In this document: in pieces, positions 6,358-7,890 of the stretch
Numbering within the stretch: position 1 is the stretch's first letter
Layout: every line of letters starts with the position of its first letter
Assembly (NCBI GenBank): GCA_902803125.1
Contig: CADCOZ010000088.1
Location: 1-7,890, forward strand
Source of the DNA: an uncultured Ruminococcus sp.
GTDB lineage: Bacteria; Bacillota; Clostridia; Oscillospirales; Acutalibacteraceae
Direction: 5' to 3'
DNA length: 7,890 nt
Notes under the pieces: generated by a model
What the model saw: the letters and a program-made list of their open reading frames with translations, nothing else
What the model was told of the DNA's origin: nothing
Database searches by the model: none
Position numbers and translations under genes: made by a program

Positions 6358-6371
6358 CGTAAAGCACCTCC
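6355..6371 (-). promoter_or_regulatory. Ribosome binding site deciding the AUU start of infC
   Basis: GGAGGT (complement of 6366-6371) with 8 nt of spacing to ATT (6355-6357). This site fixes the IF-3 start. In E. coli, IF-3 represses its own translation because it discriminates against its AUU codon; the same control is likely here by inference. Confidence 0.85.
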
Positions 6372-6534
6372 ATAAATATAGTAACAAAAAGAAAGCACGA
6401 ACCGTCACCCGACCGTTCGTGCATCAACAGCATCACAAAGCCAGCCTCTTGCAAGGCATCGGCATTTGGTACGATTGACCCGTATCGGACGGAACCCTAC
6501 AGGTGAAAGCTAACGCTTTACTTTGTTTTACCTG
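6358..6534 (-). ncRNA. 5' leader of the infC operon, probable L20-type autoregulatory leader
   Basis: About 175 nt lie between the predicted transcription start and the AUU codon. Three structures can be read in transcript order. First, a hairpin with outer stem CAGGT/ACCTG and inner stem AAAGC/GCTTT around GTTA (6534-6500). Second, a stem GCC...GCCT/AGGC...GGC around TGCAAG (6463-6440). Third, a full intrinsic terminator just before the SD. Leaders of this position and plan in Firmicutes bind L20 and end transcription early when L20 is in excess. The class is inferred from context and structure; I did not align it to the family model. Confidence 0.65.
6385..6422 (-). terminator. Attenuator terminator in the infC leader
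   Basis: GCACGAAC pairs with GTTCGTGC (outer 8 bp, minus strand 6422-6415 with 6402-6395), then a G-G mismatch, GTC/GAC and a GGGT loop. TTTCTTTTTG follows on the transcript. It ends about 14 nt before the infC Shine-Dalgarno, so it can only act by stopping transcripts before infC. Confidence 0.82.
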
Positions 6535-6537
6535 AAT

Positions 6538-6566
6538 ACTATATCATACCTTTTGGGGTTTGTCAA
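6538..6566 (-). promoter_or_regulatory. Sigma-A promoter of the infC-rpmI-rplT operon
   Basis: On the minus strand TTGACA (complement of 6561-6566) and TATAGT (complement of 6538-6543) are 17 bp apart, 6 of 6 and 5 of 6 consensus matches. Transcription should start near 6531-6534, at the base of the first leader hairpin. This fits a strongly expressed ribosomal operon controlled afterwards by attenuation. Confidence 0.88.
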
Positions 6567-6614
6567 CTGTTTTTTTCTTTCTGCCACGGAAATTATTTTT
6601 GTTCCGTCAGTCAC

Positions 6615-6655
6615 CGGGGAAAAACCCTTTTCTGGCGGAAAAAGGTTTTTCCCCG
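6615..6655. repeat. Long intergenic hairpin (12-bp perfect stem, extended by 4 bp)
   Basis: CGGGGAAAAACC (6615-6626) is exactly complementary to GGTTTTTCCCCG (6644-6655). After one C-A mismatch, TTTT (6628-6631) pairs with AAAA (6639-6642) around a 7-nt loop. It lies downstream of the DUF6270-like gene and upstream of the infC promoter. No long T-run follows on either strand, so it is not a standard terminator, though the A/T-rich stem may still serve to end transcription. The rest of 6656-6761 shows no gene or clear signal. Confidence 0.7.
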
Positions 6656-6761
6656 TACCCCCTTTCCTAAAACCGCTGACTTTGACCTGCCAAAACGATA
6701 TGTATTTCCTATTTCATTAGGAGTAATCATTCAACACGTTACCGACAAATTGCCGTAACTG

Positions 6762-7890
6762 TCAATATAACAGGGGAATCAGCTCCTGTATACCGTAAAC
6801 AGGCCCGTCAAATTTCTGTTTCACCGTTTTGCAGTGCTTTTCAATAGCCATAACATCACAGATGATAACCGCATCTGTTTCGGGATAATGCTCCATAGTG
6901 GTGGGATAGACTATATTCGCAGTGTGATTATTCCAATTGCAAATAATATAATCCAGTTGAATCCCTGCTTCATGCAGGAGAGCCGCTAAACTTTCCGAAA
7001 TAATAAAATCTCCCCAAAAAGCCAGATGCTGAATATGGTGTGTTTCACAAAAACGCTTTACAGAAAGCAAAATTTCTTCATGATGTATAAATAAATGATT
7101 CAGCGTTTTTGCATAGCAGACTAATTTCTCATTGGTTTGCTGTAATTTCTTGTTTTGTACCGTAAGTGATTGATTCTTTTTCTGTTGACACAATAAAAAT
7201 ACCTTGTCATCGCAATTCTGCCGTAAAGACGGCGGCGGCTGTTTTTTATTGACAACAATATACTGTACAGATTCGTAAGCATAGTCATAATACGATGCAA
7301 TATAGTGCATTGGATGCACACCCCAACGATGCTGTTCATCCCCTATCATATGTTCCGGCATTTCTATACAAAAACAAGCGTTGCCGCACATTTTTTCAAA
7401 GCGGGGATATAATTCTCTCAGGATACGATTCACTTGACGAACACGGTCCTGTTTCTGAAAAGGCTTTATCTCTCCTGTTTTGGAAAGATATTCCTCCGCC
7501 ATATAGTATTTATGCAGAATAATTCTCTCTGGCGGATACAACTGTAAAATAGCCTTCCCTAATGTATCAATACATTCAAAATAATCCTCCGGTTCCTTGA
7601 GTTCCTCTATGGTATAATCGCCAAACAATTCTTTGAATTGCGGTTGATTTCTCAAAATCAAATTGGTCAGAGATGTACAGCCGCTGTTGCCATAGCGAAC
7701 CAATCGCATTCGTATATCAGCAAAATCCAATATCAGCCAGTCTGACTCTCTGGCAGACAAATATGCCAAACCCGTTTTATTGTTATCTTGTAGCAAACAA
7801 CGCTTTTCAAACGCCGTCCCCCATGTCAGGGACAACAAATCCTCATTTGTAAGGATTTTTTCCCCTTTGGGGCTCAGCAAAGACATTGGT
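6762..7890 (-). CDS. DUF6270-like protein with coiled coil and Rossmann-like C-terminus, 5' end outside window
   Basis: At least 374 residues, counted from the first ATG (7886). The frame stays open to the window edge and the first visible residues MSLLSP look like the middle of the domain, so the true start is probably outside. DUF6270 features seen: WLILDFADIRMRLV (50-63), a central helix, PPERIILHKYYMAEEY (118-133), and HPMHYIASYYDY (191-202). The usual N-terminal GSC-type SGNH motif would be upstream. Residues about 229-260 (Gln/Lys/Asn/Leu-rich) look like a coiled coil. Residues about 287-374 (LAFWGDFIISESLAALLHEAG, LDYIIC, AVIICD, VYGIQELIPLLY) resemble a Rossmann-like unit with a degraded glycine loop. 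DUF6270 proteins often occur near surface-polysaccharide genes; the function is unknown and the assignment rests on my recall of the family. Confidence 0.68.
   Translation of the reverse strand, partial: PMSLLSPKGEKILTNEDLLSLTWGTAFEKRCLLQDNNKTGLAYLSARESDWLILDFADIRMRLVRYGNSGCTSLTNLILRNQPQFKELFGDYTIEELKEPEDYFECIDTLGKAILQLYPPERIILHKYYMAEEYLSKTGEIKPFQKQDRVRQVNRILRELYPRFEKMCGNACFCIEMPEHMIGDEQHRWGVHPMHYIASYYDYAYESVQYIVVNKKQPPPSLRQNCDDKVFLLCQQKKNQSLTVQNKKLQQTNEKLVCYAKTLNHLFIHHEEILLSVKRFCETHHIQHLAFWGDFIISESLAALLHEAGIQLDYIICNWNNHTANIVYPTTMEHYPETDAVIICDVMAIEKHCKTVKQKFDGPVYGIQELIPLLY

Noticed and set aside
6358..6408. N-terminal extension of IF-3 to position 6408 (MTVRAFFLLLYLW...)
   Set aside because: The extension reads through the attenuator and its T-tract, has no ribosome site, and does not resemble the family; the SD points to the ATT at 6357.
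1..7890. CRISPR arrays, tRNA or rRNA genes, insertion sequences
   Set aside because: No regularly spaced short repeats, tRNA-like cloverleaf, rRNA sequence or transposase motifs were seen on either strand.

Overview
The window reads as a low-to-middle GC Gram-positive chromosome, most likely class Clostridia (Ruminococcaceae/Oscillospiraceae-like). Reasons: strong GGAGG ribosome binding sites, sigma-A promoters close to consensus, the infC-rpmI-rplT operon with a leader attenuator, and an RNA methyltransferase near a dprA-topA pair. This placement is inference; no marker gene allows a species call.

Layout, read along the minus strand from the right edge. (1) 7890-6762: a 5'-truncated gene for a DUF6270-like protein with a coiled coil and a Rossmann-like tail. 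(2) 6761-6567: a non-coding stretch holding a long perfect hairpin. (3) 6566-5151: the infC-rpmI-rplT operon, with a consensus promoter, an L20-type leader, an attenuator, an AUU start for IF3, and a terminator after rplT. (4) 5091-3623: a possible promoter, a shikimate-kinase-like P-loop kinase, and a SpoU/TrmH-family rRNA methyltransferase. (5) 3622-2692: an accessory island on the opposite strand. It holds a SMI1/KNR4-family gene, apparently an orphan immunity gene, with its own near-perfect promoter. A truncated or leader ORF ends one base before its start, and a degenerate direct repeat flanks it. (6) 2691-1: dprA, with a long linker containing 45-bp in-frame repeats, followed 16 bp later by the 5' part of topA.

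The minus-strand genes are mainly housekeeping: translation initiation, ribosomal proteins, rRNA modification, DNA processing and topology. The plus-strand SMI1 gene is the clearest foreign element: it is visibly AT-richer than its neighbours, points the other way, and splits what looks like a conserved block (methyltransferase, dprA, topA). No complete new defence or conflict system is visible. The best leads are the SMI1 island with its flanking repeats and toxin-tail-like ORF, and the kinase that lacks a shikimate-binding arginine.
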